64,000 nt of DNA from Pedobacter sp. KBS0701 (lineage in GTDB: Bacteria; Bacteroidota; Bacteroidia; Sphingobacteriales; Sphingobacteriaceae), in contig NZ_CP042171.1 of assembly GCF_005938645.2 (NCBI RefSeq), forward strand, positions 2,418,001-2,482,000, written 5' to 3'. Below, piece by piece: positions 1-8,902 of this stretch. Numbering within the stretch: the stretch's first letter is position 1; each line of letters begins with the position of its first letter. The notes under the pieces were generated by a model. The model saw nothing but the letters and a program-made list of their open reading frames with translations, had not been told where the DNA came from and searched no databases. A program made the position numbers and the translations under genes.

Positions 1-464
1 TCAGTACGCACACTTAAGCAGGCATAAGCAATTTTGTTAGTACGATCTAATACCATGCTTCCTGTTCCCTCTAAAAATGCATGTTGATGTTCGTAAAAGC
101 TTAAATCGCTGATGTGATTAACTTCAAAGTTTTCTTTTAAACCATCCAATATCTCTTTTCTGCGCTCCAATCTTCGGTTTTCAGAAAACATCGGATAAAG
201 ATATACTGAGCCATCCTCATGAAAGGAAACCCAATTGTTGGGAAAAATAGAATCAGGTGTTTCAGGTTGTAAGGTATCATCAACCACCGTCACATCAACA
301 TTATTTTTCCGCAGTAAATCAACAAAGGCATCAAACTCTTTTAAGGCCTCTGTTTGTACATTGGTTTCACTAGAAGCAACTTGAAACTTGTTATTTCCAG
401 CCGTTTGCTCGTTGAATTTAAAATCAATAGGGCGGATCATTAAAATGTGATTGGTCGTCTGCAT
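1..464 (-). CDS. CtlX-like citrulline/arginine hydrolase, amidinotransferase fold (3' end outside window)
   Basis: The reverse strand reads from an ATG at 464 to the window edge, giving about 154 residues beginning MQTTNHILMIRP, with IFPNNWVSFH and LEGTGSMVLDR further on. These match the amidinotransferase/arginine deiminase superfamily and most resemble the CtlX group, which acts on citrulline or other guanidino/ureido substrates. The FPNNW and EGTGS segments carry early active-site residues in this fold; the catalytic histidine and cysteine would lie beyond the edge. It sits just downstream of an arginine deiminase family gene on the same strand, so the two probably form one arginine/citrulline unit. 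Substrate is inferred from family and context only. Confidence 0.75.
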   Translation of the reverse strand, partial: MQTTNHILMIRPIDFKFNEQTAGNNKFQVASSETNVQTEALKEFDAFVDLLRKNNVDVTVVDDTLQPETPDSIFPNNWVSFHEDGSVYLYPMFSENRRLERRKEILDGLKENFEVNHISDLSFYEHQHAFLEGTGSMVLDRTNKIAYACLSVRT

Positions 465-481
465 ATTGGTAAAAGGTAAAA

Positions 482-582
482 GGCGTAAGGTTTAAGGTTG
501 CATACTGCCCCAAAAAGTTTTCAATAAATATCAGGCACTTATGCTATAGGCAAATTTAACCTTAAACCCTATACCTTACGCC
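482..582. repeat. Intergenic inverted repeat between the two guanidino hydrolase genes
   Basis: The left arm GGCGTAAGGTTTAAGGTT (482-499) is mirrored by a right arm at 558-582 whose reverse complement is the same sequence with a short insertion. The loop is about 58 nt. The element starts 8 nt after the downstream end of the arginine deiminase gene. It could be a terminator-like structure or a dispersed palindromic repeat; there is no clear T-run. Confidence 0.5.
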
Positions 583-589
583 TTAAGCC

Positions 590-2035
590 TCAAATATTGT
601 CTCTAAATATCGGCAAACTCATACAATGGAAACCGCCACGTGCCCGCGATAATTCTGCTGAAGGCATTAAAATCAACGTATCGGTTATGGTTTCGGCATT
701 TACTTTGCCGCTTTCTAAATCCTGGATCAAATCTTTTACATCCACTACATCAAAGCCAGCAGTTTTAAAGGCTTCAACGGTTTTATCGTTTCTGTCGTAA
801 CCTAAAACCACACCTTCTTTAATGGCTAAAAGGTTACAAGAATCTGTCCATTGTTCTCTCGAATCGTAAGGAAACAGGTTATTTCCGCTATAAATAATCT
901 TAGTTGGTTCGGTGCTTTTTAAATCGTTCCGGCTAATGTCATTTAATAAAGCTTCTACATGTTCGAAATGTTTAGGCTCTTGTGGATTAGCTTTTGTAAA
1001 CTGAATAGCAGTAGTAGCCTCCAATTTTTCAGGTTCTTTTAAAAAGTTGATTGGCTCGTAAGGATTAAATTTCGGAGAATGAGCAATTGAGTTCAAAATT
1101 ACCCATGTATTGCGTTTAACCTGCGTAAAAACTGTGTCCAGGTGCATGTAATCACGTTTGCTTGGTATTTTTACCACCGTAACTTTTTCTACTACATCCT
1201 GGTCGAACAACAATTTAATAGCCTCATTGGCGCCATGTTCTGATGTTCTTTCACTACAGCCGATCAATACATGGTTTGGACTTACCATCATCACATCGCC
1301 GCCTTCTAAAGTAGTACTGAAAGCTGGTTCATCACCTGGTCTTAAAAAATGCATGGTCACATCCGGAATTTCGAGGATATTATTGCGGTAGTGCTCAAAC
1401 AATGGATGGTTGAAGAAAATGTAACGCATTAAAAGTGTTTCGCGCACACGGGCTTTTTTTGCCGGTTTGTTTAATAAAATGTGGTTATTAATCGTTGTAC
1501 CCAAATCCCTGGTAAAAATTAAATTCGGGATCGGCGCAAAAATCATGGTATCGTTAGCCAATGTTCCGGAGATAAAAATCTCTGCCAATTGTTTCGGATC
1601 GGTATTGGTTAATTCCAATTGAACCTTATAAGTACAGCCTTCAATCGCACAAACGGCGGCAACCAGTTTTTTGCGAATGGATTCGTTCTCCAGCATTTCG
1701 CTTAACAGGTTCTGAATCTCGATTACAGATTTAGAATTGTGGAAATCGGGGTGGTTGGGTTTGTAAAAATTACGGTCTGATGCTTCTGAATCTATTTCGG
1801 CCAGTTTTCCTTTGATCTTTTCAGGATCAAGAAAATACATCAGCAGTTTAATATAATAATCATATTCATCTTTTCGGATGGTATCTAAATGTACAATATC
1901 TTCGAAAAGCCAATCTTGTGCCTTAGAGGGTACTACTTTGCCTAATCCACTATCAGGACTATGTATTAATAATTTACGCAATCTGCCGATTTCGGTGTTT
2001 ACGCTCACTTTAAAATTGGGGTTCTGCTCGCTCAT
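590..2035 (-). CDS. Arginine deiminase family protein
   Basis: A 481-residue soluble protein of the arginine deiminase/amidinotransferase fold. Visible active-site segments are FTRD at 174-177, EGGD at 244-247, MHLD (His298, Asp300) and the C-terminal GGFHCMSLP with the nucleophilic Cys471. Family members hydrolyse arginine to citrulline and ammonia. The protein is longer than the roughly 410 residues of classical ArcA, with an extra segment around residues 60-130, as often seen in Bacteroidota members. The ATG at 2035 leads directly into a conserved-looking N-terminus. No arcB or arcC gene is adjacent, so use in ATP-generating arginine fermentation is not supported by the neighbourhood; the partner here is a CtlX-like gene. 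Arginyl-tRNA synthetase lies divergently beyond the repeat region. Confidence 0.85.
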   Translation of the reverse strand: MSEQNPNFKVSVNTEIGRLRKLLIHSPDSGLGKVVPSKAQDWLFEDIVHLDTIRKDEYDYYIKLLMYFLDPEKIKGKLAEIDSEASDRNFYKPNHPDFHNSKSVIEIQNLLSEMLENESIRKKLVAAVCAIEGCTYKVQLELTNTDPKQLAEIFISGTLANDTMIFAPIPNLIFTRDLGTTINNHILLNKPAKKARVRETLLMRYIFFNHPLFEHYRNNILEIPDVTMHFLRPGDEPAFSTTLEGGDVMMVSPNHVLIGCSERTSEHGANEAIKLLFDQDVVEKVTVVKIPSKRDYMHLDTVFTQVKRNTWVILNSIAHSPKFNPYEPINFLKEPEKLEATTAIQFTKANPQEPKHFEHVEALLNDISRNDLKSTEPTKIIYSGNNLFPYDSREQWTDSCNLLAIKEGVVLGYDRNDKTVEAFKTAGFDVVDVKDLIQDLESGKVNAETITDTLILMPSAELSRARGGFHCMSLPIFRDNI

Positions 2036-2156
2036 AAATAAGTTAGTTGTTACAAATCTATTAGAAAAATTTAGATATGAGAATTGAGAGGTGAGATTTA
2101 AGGTAGACTGATACTTAGAAGGGTTTATTTATTGCACAGAGCCGGGATCCCTAACT

Positions 2157-2742
2157 ATTGGAATTTTTGCGCTTCGGAAAGTCCGATGTCAGAAAGTCGG
2201 AAGATATAGTTTGAAAGTGCATGGCCTGAAATTTTGAAGACTAATAAGTTTTATATGATCGGCATCCTGTCTTCCGACCTCGGACCTCCGACTCCGGAAT
2301 TTTTAATGCACAGCACCGACGTCCCTAAACCTTATTGAAGCGGCAGCTCCCAATTTCTTCAATCGGGACTACAGCGGAAAGAAGGACTAGCGGCACCGAT
2401 AAGCACTACAGCACCTTTCCAAACCTTTTAAAAATTATGAAAATTAAAGTCTTAAGTGAAATATTAGAATTTTAGAGCGTCCGAAAGTCCGAAGATATAG
2501 TTTGAAATTGCATGGTCTGAAATTTTGAAGACTAATAAGTTTTATATGGTCGGCATCCTGTCTTCCGACCTCGGACCTCCGACTTCGGACTTTTTTAATG
2601 CACAGCACCGTCATCCCTAAACCTTATTGAAGCGGCAGCTCCCGATTTCTTCAATCGGGACTATAGCGGAAAGAAGGACTATCGAAAACGACTGGCACTA
2701 CAGTAGCTTTCCAAAGCCCTTATAGTGATGAAAATTGAAATT
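2157..2742. repeat. Tandem duplication of a ~290-bp intergenic repeat, with partial copies on both sides
   Basis: Two long near-identical copies lie head to tail, at about 2157-2450 and 2463-2742; the marker gaagatatag recurs at 2200 and 2491, 291 bp apart. Each copy contains a pyrimidine-rich block (tcttccgacctcggacctcc) and a small hairpin, perfect in copy 2 (CCCGATT-TCTTC-AATCGGG), followed by tacagcggaaag or tatagcggaaag. A truncated third copy of the pyrimidine block lies at 2752-2790 and runs into the argS promoter; a degenerate piece precedes copy 1 at about 2133-2160. No convincing open frame is shared by the copies. The 12-mer TACAGCGGAAAG recurs, inverted, at 37501-37512, so this is probably a genome-wide repeat family. 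Confidence 0.8.
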
Positions 2743-2794
2743 TAGGCTAAAAAAATCTTCGGACTTCGGTCTCCCGACTTCGGACTTTTTTCTC

Positions 2795-2802
2795 TATTTT
2801 TG
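2795..2802 (+). promoter_or_regulatory. Bacteroidota -7 box (TAnnTTTG) of argS
   Basis: TATTTTTG fits TAnnTTTG exactly and ends 4 nt before the chosen argS ATG. No good -33 TTTG is visible 19-20 nt upstream. The spacing predicts a transcript starting at or next to the start codon. Confidence 0.5.
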
Positions 2803-2806
2803 GCGC

Positions 2807-4579
2807 ATGAATTTTATTATTGCCGAAACACAGAAAGCCATTTTTGAACTTTATAAGGAAGAAGTAGCCGAAAGTGTGATCAACATACAAGAAACCCGCA
2901 AAGAATTTGAAGGACAGGCAACCATTGTTGTTTTTCCAATCACCAAAATTTCAAAGAAATCGCCGGAACAAACAGCCACAGAAATTGGCGAATATTTAGT
3001 CGCTAACGTAGCTGATATTACCAAATTTAACGTAGTTAAGGGCTTTTTAAACTTAAGCATTGCCGAAAGTTATTTCTTAAAACAGTTTAACGAAGAAATT
3101 TTATCGCCTGATTTTGGTGTGTATGCAGCGAATGGTAAAAAGGTAATGGTTGAATATTCGTCGCCGAATACCAATAAACCACTTCACCTGGGGCATGTTC
3201 GTAATAATTTGCTGGGTTATTCGGTTTCTGAGCTGCTTAAAGCTTACGGTTATGATGTGGTGAAGGTAAACCTGGTTAACGACCGTGGGATCCACATCTG
3301 TAAATCAATGCTGGCCTGGCAAAAGTGGGGTAATGGCGAAACACCTGAAAGTACAGGCTTAAAGGGCGATCACCTGGTTGGAAAATACTATGTAGTTTTT
3401 GATAAGGAGTATAAAAAAGAGATTGATGCTTTAAAAGCGGAAGGACAAACAGAAGACGAAGCGAAGAAAAATGCCCCATTAATTAAGGAAGCACAACAAA
3501 TGCTGTTAAAATGGGAGCAAGGAGATGAGGAAGTGGTTTTGCTTTGGAAAACCATGAACGAATGGGTTTACGCTGGTTTTAACGTGACTTACAAAAACCT
3601 TGGGGTTGATTTTGATAAATTCTACTACGAAAGTAATACTTACCTGCTAGGAAAAGGTACGGTTGATGAAGGTTTGGCTAAAGGTGTTTTCTTTAAAAAG
3701 GACGATGGTTCGGTATGGATTGATTTAACTGCCGATGGTTTAGACCAGAAACTGGTTTTGCGTGCTGATGGAACTTCGGTTTACATTACTCAGGATTTAG
3801 GTACTGCCGAAATGAAACACGATGATTTCAATATGGATGAGTCTATTTATGTGGTCGGCAATGAGCAGGATTACCATTTCAAAGTGTTGTTCCTGATTTT
3901 AGAAAAACTGGGCAAAAGCTGGGCAAAAGGTTTATACCATTTATCGTACGGGATGGTCGATTTGCCAAACGGAAAAATGAAAAGTCGAGAGGGAACAGTT
4001 GTAGATGCCGACGAATTAATTGAAAGCATGGTAAGCACTGCCCGCGAAAAAACAGAAGAATTGGGTAAAACCAATGATTTTAGCGAAGCAGACAAAGAAG
4101 AACTGTATAAAAATATAGGTTTAGGTGCCTTGAAATATTTCCTTTTAAAGGTTGAACCGAAAAAACGTTTATTGTTTAATCCGGCTGAGAGTATCGATTT
4201 TCAGGGGAATACCGGGCCGTTTATTCAGTATACACATGCGCGGATTAAATCATTGCTGAGCAAGTCGGATTATCAATTTGCAGTTGGCAGTGAGCAGTTT
4301 TCAGGAATATCAGGTGTAGAACTAGAAATGATTTTGCAGTTGGCTAAATATCCTGAAGAGATTGCCATTGCGGCAAAAGCTTACAGTCCGGCGAGTTTGG
4401 CCAACTATTTATATGAACTGGCTAAATTGTTTAACAAATTTTACCATGAGGTACCGCCGATTGTAAAAACGGAAGAAGGTGAACTGAAACAGTTCCGTTT
4501 AAACCTGAGCAAAAAAACTGCTGATATCATTCATGCAGGAATGTTGATTTTGGGGATTACTTCGCCGGAAAGAATGTAA
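2807..4579 (+). CDS. argS: Arginyl-tRNA synthetase
   Basis: A 590-residue class I aminoacyl-tRNA synthetase that charges tRNA-Arg in the cytosol. The signature HLGH (127-130, in SSPNTNKPLHLGH) and the KMKSREG form of the KMSKS loop are both present, and a DALR-type anticodon-binding domain ends the protein in the usual way (AKLFNKFYHEVPP). The open frame extends 24 codons further upstream to 2735, but those codons come from the intergenic repeat and encode a non-homologous Ser/Phe-rich leader. The ATG at 2807, right after a promoter box, gives the normal N-terminus (MNFIIAETQKAI). Length is normal for the family. It stands alone, followed by a bidirectional terminator. Confidence 0.95.
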   Translation: MNFIIAETQKAIFELYKEEVAESVINIQETRKEFEGQATIVVFPITKISKKSPEQTATEIGEYLVANVADITKFNVVKGFLNLSIAESYFLKQFNEEILSPDFGVYAANGKKVMVEYSSPNTNKPLHLGHVRNNLLGYSVSELLKAYGYDVVKVNLVNDRGIHICKSMLAWQKWGNGETPESTGLKGDHLVGKYYVVFDKEYKKEIDALKAEGQTEDEAKKNAPLIKEAQQMLLKWEQGDEEVVLLWKTMNEWVYAGFNVTYKNLGVDFDKFYYESNTYLLGKGTVDEGLAKGVFFKKDDGSVWIDLTADGLDQKLVLRADGTSVYITQDLGTAEMKHDDFNMDESIYVVGNEQDYHFKVLFLILEKLGKSWAKGLYHLSYGMVDLPNGKMKSREGTVVDADELIESMVSTAREKTEELGKTNDFSEADKEELYKNIGLGALKYFLLKVEPKKRLLFNPAESIDFQGNTGPFIQYTHARIKSLLSKSDYQFAVGSEQFSGISGVELEMILQLAKYPEEIAIAAKAYSPASLANYLYELAKLFNKFYHEVPPIVKTEEGELKQFRLNLSKKTADIIHAGMLILGITSPERM

Positions 4580-4724
4580 GATGGATGATGTGAGATGGAA
4601 ACATATACTGCGTTCCTTAATTATTACACAAAATAGGGGAGTCGTGATATCATTTAATTATATAAATAATCTGAATTAGTAAAAACTAACCAATTGTCAG
4701 ATTAAGCAGTGGCTATTACAAATA

Positions 4725-4775
4725 ATCACCCCTGCCCTTTTGTTCTGTCTTTACAGATGAAAGGGCAGGAGTGAT
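4725..4775. terminator. Bidirectional terminator between argS and the M16 gene
   Basis: Arms of 16 nt (ATCACCCCTGCCCTTT at 4725-4740 and AAAGGGCAGGAGTGAT at 4760-4775) pair with a single mismatch around a 19-nt loop. A/T-rich sequence follows on both sides, suiting the convergent genes argS and M16 peptidase. Confidence 0.75.
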
Positions 4776-4779
4776 TTAA

Positions 4780-7638
4780 TTATTTTGCTTTAGCCGATTC
4801 TGGCAGCAGTATTAACCTGATATAATTCTTACCGGTCAGGTATTTATCTGCAATATCTTTTACCTCTTTTGCAGTCATTCCTTTGATGATCTGGTTATAG
4901 TTACTGATCTGGTCCAGCGGCTCTCCATTGCTAAGTTGTCCAGTCAGATAATCCAGCCAGAAATTATTTGTTTTCATCGTGGTTTGCATCGTATGTAGGT
5001 CTTCCGCCTTAAACTTTTCAATGTTTTCCGGTACCGGGCCAACTTTCTTTAACTTTTCAACTTCATCCACCGCAGAGGCAATCATCCTTTCTACATTTGC
5101 TGGTGAACAGCCGAAATAGATAGATATACCATATCTGCCATCAGGCAATTTACGGGTACTTACTTCCGCAGCCGGAGAGTAAACCCCACTTTCTTCCTCA
5201 CGCAGTCTTTCCAGTAAACGGATTTCCAAAGCTTCTTTTAGCGCCTGCATCTTCAGGGTACTCGCGTAATCATAATCAAACTTTCCAGAAAAAACCAGGT
5301 AAACCACGGCCTTATCCTCCTTACCAGCGTACACTGTTTTGGATATCAAGCCTTCAGGGAGGTGGATGTCCAGATTTTTTGCTGTCTCTATGGTTCCGTT
5401 TGCAGGAAGGGAAGCGATGTATTTTTCCAGGTAAGGCTTCAGTTTTGCCTCGTCTATATTTCCTACAAGAACAAATTTCATTCCCGTTACATTGGCGAAT
5501 CTCTCCTTATATATCGAATATGCGCGATCAAGGTTGATCTGTGCAATTTTCTCCAGGTTAGCAGGCGTACGGCGGACATTGTAGTTCCCCAAAACTGTAG
5601 TCATTGTATCACTGAAAACCGATTCAGGATCATCGTCCTTGTTCACCAGGGCTGCTTTTGCATTCGAGATAATCCCTTTGAAAATCTGCTCATCTTTACG
5701 CGGTTCTGTAGCGTAGGCATACAGCAAACTAAAGGCACTGTCCATATCTTTGGCATTTGTACTCCCAATAAAGCCTTGTGTACGCTCATCTATAAAAGGA
5801 AAAACCGAGACCTGTTTACCTGAGAGGTATTTTTCCAGCTGACTGGCATTGTAATTTCCTACACCTGCTGAAGAGATAATATTTGAGGCATTAGCTGCAC
5901 TTTCATAATCCGCATCACTGTATAAGGATGTTCCCCCATTGGTAAAAGCCTGGAAAACAATCTCGTCATTTTTGAAGTTCGTTTTCTTCAGTATCACATT
6001 TACACCATTGCTGAGGGTAAGGTAAGTAAGTCCGGTTTTGGCATCTTTTTCCTCTTTCACAATTTTTCCGGCTACCGGTACATGAGCCTGTAACGGCAAC
6101 TTACTTACATCGTCTTTAAAAGCATCCATCTTTTCGGCATTGACTTGCTTTATCCAGGCTAAAACAGCTGACTCGGCCGGTAAAGTTGCCTTATCCTTTT
6201 CGGGTGCGGTTACAATGATATCCCTGTCGGTTTCCCTGATGTATTCTTTGGCTAGCGCATTTACCTCCCCAAGCGTAATTGTAGGAATAAACAGGTTTAC
6301 CATTTCATTTTGTTTGCTTAATCCAGGAGCGGCCCCGCCATAAAGGAAATGGTTCAGATAAGCATTTACATAGGTATCGGAAGTCATTTTATCCTTTTCC
6401 TGCATCATCGCTTCCATGTCATTCAGATACTCTCTTTTGGAACGCTCCAGCTCTGTTTTAGAAAAGCCCAGCCGTTGCAGTCTGGCCGTTTCCCTCCACA
6501 CTGCTTTAAATCCACTCTCCACTTCTCCTGGCCTGCAGCTAACATAAAGTTTAAATGCTTCCAGTCCTGGCATAAATTCACGAATTGCGGCACCACCTTG
6601 TAAAAACGGAGGATTGGCCTGCCGGGATAACTCTGTGTAACGCCTGCTCAGCATTCCGTTGAACAGATTTCTCAGCAGTGAGGCACGGTAATCAGTCTCT
6701 GTATAAATTTTCTGCTCTTTATGCTTGGCATTAACTTCTATAACCGTATTGGTCAATTCTTTATCCGTTACCGCAAGAAACTGGTTTTTCCCTGTTAAGG
6801 AAGAACTATATTTTACCCTTGGTTTTTCATTTGGCGGGTTTTTCAGGTCAGCAAATTTTTGCCTGACCAGTTGTTCCATTTTTGCCACGTCGATATCACC
6901 TACAATAATAAGAGCCTGCAGGTTCGGACGGTACCAGTTATGGTAATAATTGCGGATCACTTCTGGTTTGAAATGAAGGATTACATCAGCCTTACCAATA
7001 GGCAAACGGGAGGCATAACGCGAGTTATTTACCATCAACGGAAGGGTTTGTCTTAGTATGCGATCTTCAGCGCCTCTACCCAACCTTTCTTCTTCCATAA
7101 TCACACCGCGCTCCTTTTCAATCTCGGCCGTCTCAAGTGTCAATCCTTGTGCCCAATCGCGCATAATCTGCAGCCCGTTTTTCATCACCTCAGGATCATC
7201 TGTGGGCAGCGGTAACTGATAAACTGTTTCATCAAAACTGGTGTAAGCATTTAAATCGGCACCAAACCTTACACCAGCTTTCTGGAGATAATTGATCAGC
7301 TCACTTTTAGGGAAGTGCTCCGTTCCATTGAAACTCATGTGCTCCAGAAAGTGTGAAAGTCCCTGCTCTTCATCCGTCTCCAGGATAGATCCTACTTTAT
7401 TGGCAAGATACATCACCACCCGGTGCTCAGGCTCATTGTTATGGCGGATATAATAGGTAAAACCATTCGCCAGCTTTCCGGTACGCACCGAGGGATCCAG
7501 CGGAATCAATTTTGTAACCGGCTGAACAGTATGGTGAACGGCAACAGTAGATTTAGCAGGCTTATGTTGTGCTCCTGCAAGCAAAGGCAGGCAATTGCCT
7601 GCAATAAACAGGGCTATAATAATTTTGTAGATTTTCAT
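4780..7638 (-). CDS. Secreted two-domain M16 zinc metallopeptidase
   Basis: A 952-residue protein with an N-terminal signal peptide (hydrophobic stretch to about residue 23, ending in AGAQ). The inverted zinc motif HxxEH is intact as HFLEH at 96-100, with the third ligand expected at Glu176 in EKERG, exactly 76 residues later as in pitrilysin. The second half repeats the M16 fold without a zinc motif (inactive M16C-type half), as usual for a single-chain clamshell enzyme. M16 enzymes degrade peptides small enough to enter the chamber. It is the last gene of the reverse-strand SusC-SusD-TlpA series, 75 bp after the thioredoxin gene, and a terminator follows. This suggests a periplasmic peptidase processing an imported peptide; that role is inferred. 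Confidence 0.9.
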   Translation of the reverse strand: MKIYKIIIALFIAGNCLPLLAGAQHKPAKSTVAVHHTVQPVTKLIPLDPSVRTGKLANGFTYYIRHNNEPEHRVVMYLANKVGSILETDEEQGLSHFLEHMSFNGTEHFPKSELINYLQKAGVRFGADLNAYTSFDETVYQLPLPTDDPEVMKNGLQIMRDWAQGLTLETAEIEKERGVIMEEERLGRGAEDRILRQTLPLMVNNSRYASRLPIGKADVILHFKPEVIRNYYHNWYRPNLQALIIVGDIDVAKMEQLVRQKFADLKNPPNEKPRVKYSSSLTGKNQFLAVTDKELTNTVIEVNAKHKEQKIYTETDYRASLLRNLFNGMLSRRYTELSRQANPPFLQGGAAIREFMPGLEAFKLYVSCRPGEVESGFKAVWRETARLQRLGFSKTELERSKREYLNDMEAMMQEKDKMTSDTYVNAYLNHFLYGGAAPGLSKQNEMVNLFIPTITLGEVNALAKEYIRETDRDIIVTAPEKDKATLPAESAVLAWIKQVNAEKMDAFKDDVSKLPLQAHVPVAGKIVKEEKDAKTGLTYLTLSNGVNVILKKTNFKNDEIVFQAFTNGGTSLYSDADYESAANASNIISSAGVGNYNASQLEKYLSGKQVSVFPFIDERTQGFIGSTNAKDMDSAFSLLYAYATEPRKDEQIFKGIISNAKAALVNKDDDPESVFSDTMTTVLGNYNVRRTPANLEKIAQINLDRAYSIYKERFANVTGMKFVLVGNIDEAKLKPYLEKYIASLPANGTIETAKNLDIHLPEGLISKTVYAGKEDKAVVYLVFSGKFDYDYASTLKMQALKEALEIRLLERLREEESGVYSPAAEVSTRKLPDGRYGISIYFGCSPANVERMIASAVDEVEKLKKVGPVPENIEKFKAEDLHTMQTTMKTNNFWLDYLTGQLSNGEPLDQISNYNQIIKGMTAKEVKDIADKYLTGKNYIRLILLPESAKAK

Positions 7639-7713
7639 ATTAGGTAATAAAATTTATAATGCTGGTTGGTCATCAGCTATACCGCGCTGTGCCATGGGCT
7701 AGGATCTACCCGA

Positions 7714-8892
7714 TTAGTGGGGCAGCACTTCTGCCAGTTTACGTTCCAGTGCTGCTCCCCGTAGGTTTTTCGCAATAATTTTACCATCCGGGTCAATCAG
7801 GAAATTAGAAGGAATCGCCGAAACATCAAACAGTTTACCGACTTTGGAGCCAACATCCTGTAGATTTGGCCAGGATAATTTATCCTCACGCAAGGCGGTC
7901 ATCCAGGAGCCTTTATCAAAGTCTGAAGAGATGCCCAGTACATTAAAATTGTGTGCAGCAAATTTTTGATAGGCCGCAACTACATTAGGATTTTCCTGCC
8001 TGCAAGGTACGCACCAGCTGGCCCAGAAATCAACAAGCACATATTTTCCCTTGTAGAAAGATAAGCTAACTAACTTTCCGGTAGAATCAGGCAGAGAAAA
8101 TTCGGGTGCCACCATCCCGACACTTACTTTCTGCGCACGTTTAAGGTCTGCAGTCAGTTTCTTCCCAAGTAAAGTCAGTTTCAAAGGGGCTTTAATTTGT
8201 TTAAACAAGCCCATGGTTTTTTCAAAAGGCATACCGTGCCTGAAAGACTCTGATAAAAGATAAAGACTAAAATAATTGGCGGGATGACGGGCTATATATG
8301 AACTGTCTGTTGTGATTTTTATCTGATCCAGCGAATCTGATGCCTTTTCTATTGCCTTCATCTGCTGCTTAAGCTTGGCCCTATCTTGCGTACTGTCGCC
8401 CATTAGATCCTCAATGCTGAAATAAGCAGACCTTACATCGTTTAAAGCCACTGTAAGCTTCGTTGTTTTACTTTCATAAGCTACCTTTTCTGCATTCAAA
8501 GGAGAGCCTGAAAATACGGCTTGTGAAATGTTTCCCAAGGGAAAAGAGACGTTAAAAACCCCTTTCTCAATAAACAATTCATAAGAAGGGCGTACAGTTT
8601 CCTGTTTCTTTCCTTTAGTAGCCTGGGAATAAGAAAGGACTGCCCATACCGGATCCTTTACGTTCCCGCGGAAACTGAAGGTTCTGTTTTTCACCAGGGC
8701 AGAATCCTGTTGCATATCATCGTCTATATAACGTTCAAGATAAACAGTCACTTTATCAGCGGGTTTCATGCCGGTTATTTTTCCCTTTAATGTATAATTC
8801 GGAGTTTTCTTCTGCGCAAAAGACACAGCGCTGCCTGTGATAAGCAACAGGAAAAGTATAAATTGAATTGATCTGTGATAATATGTGTTCAT
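7714..8892 (-). CDS. Periplasmic TlpA/ResA-like thioredoxin with N-terminal DUF4369 domain
   Basis: A 392-residue protein with a signal peptide (to about residue 26, SFAQ), a beta-rich DUF4369-type region at roughly 33-130, a helical linker, and a C-terminal AhpC/TSA-redoxin domain from about 258. The redox pair is visible as WCVPC (Cys294, Cys297), and AIPSNFLIDPDG carries the cis-Pro loop. Such proteins reduce or isomerise disulfides of envelope proteins. It lies 10 bp after susD and before the M16 peptidase on the same strand, so it is probably cotranscribed with the uptake pair. A reasonable inference is that the imported substrate, or the outer-membrane machinery, has disulfides; nothing in the sequence names the substrate. 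Confidence 0.88.
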   Translation of the reverse strand: MNTYYHRSIQFILFLLLITGSAVSFAQKKTPNYTLKGKITGMKPADKVTVYLERYIDDDMQQDSALVKNRTFSFRGNVKDPVWAVLSYSQATKGKKQETVRPSYELFIEKGVFNVSFPLGNISQAVFSGSPLNAEKVAYESKTTKLTVALNDVRSAYFSIEDLMGDSTQDRAKLKQQMKAIEKASDSLDQIKITTDSSYIARHPANYFSLYLLSESFRHGMPFEKTMGLFKQIKAPLKLTLLGKKLTADLKRAQKVSVGMVAPEFSLPDSTGKLVSLSFYKGKYVLVDFWASWCVPCRQENPNVVAAYQKFAAHNFNVLGISSDFDKGSWMTALREDKLSWPNLQDVGSKVGKLFDVSAIPSNFLIDPDGKIIAKNLRGAALERKLAEVLPH

Positions 8893-8902
8893 TCTTATAG
8901 AT

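Noticed and set aside
2735..2806. A 24-codon N-terminal extension of argS
   Set aside because: It lies in the intergenic repeat, encodes a non-homologous Ser/Phe-rich leader, and a good -7 box sits just before the internal ATG.
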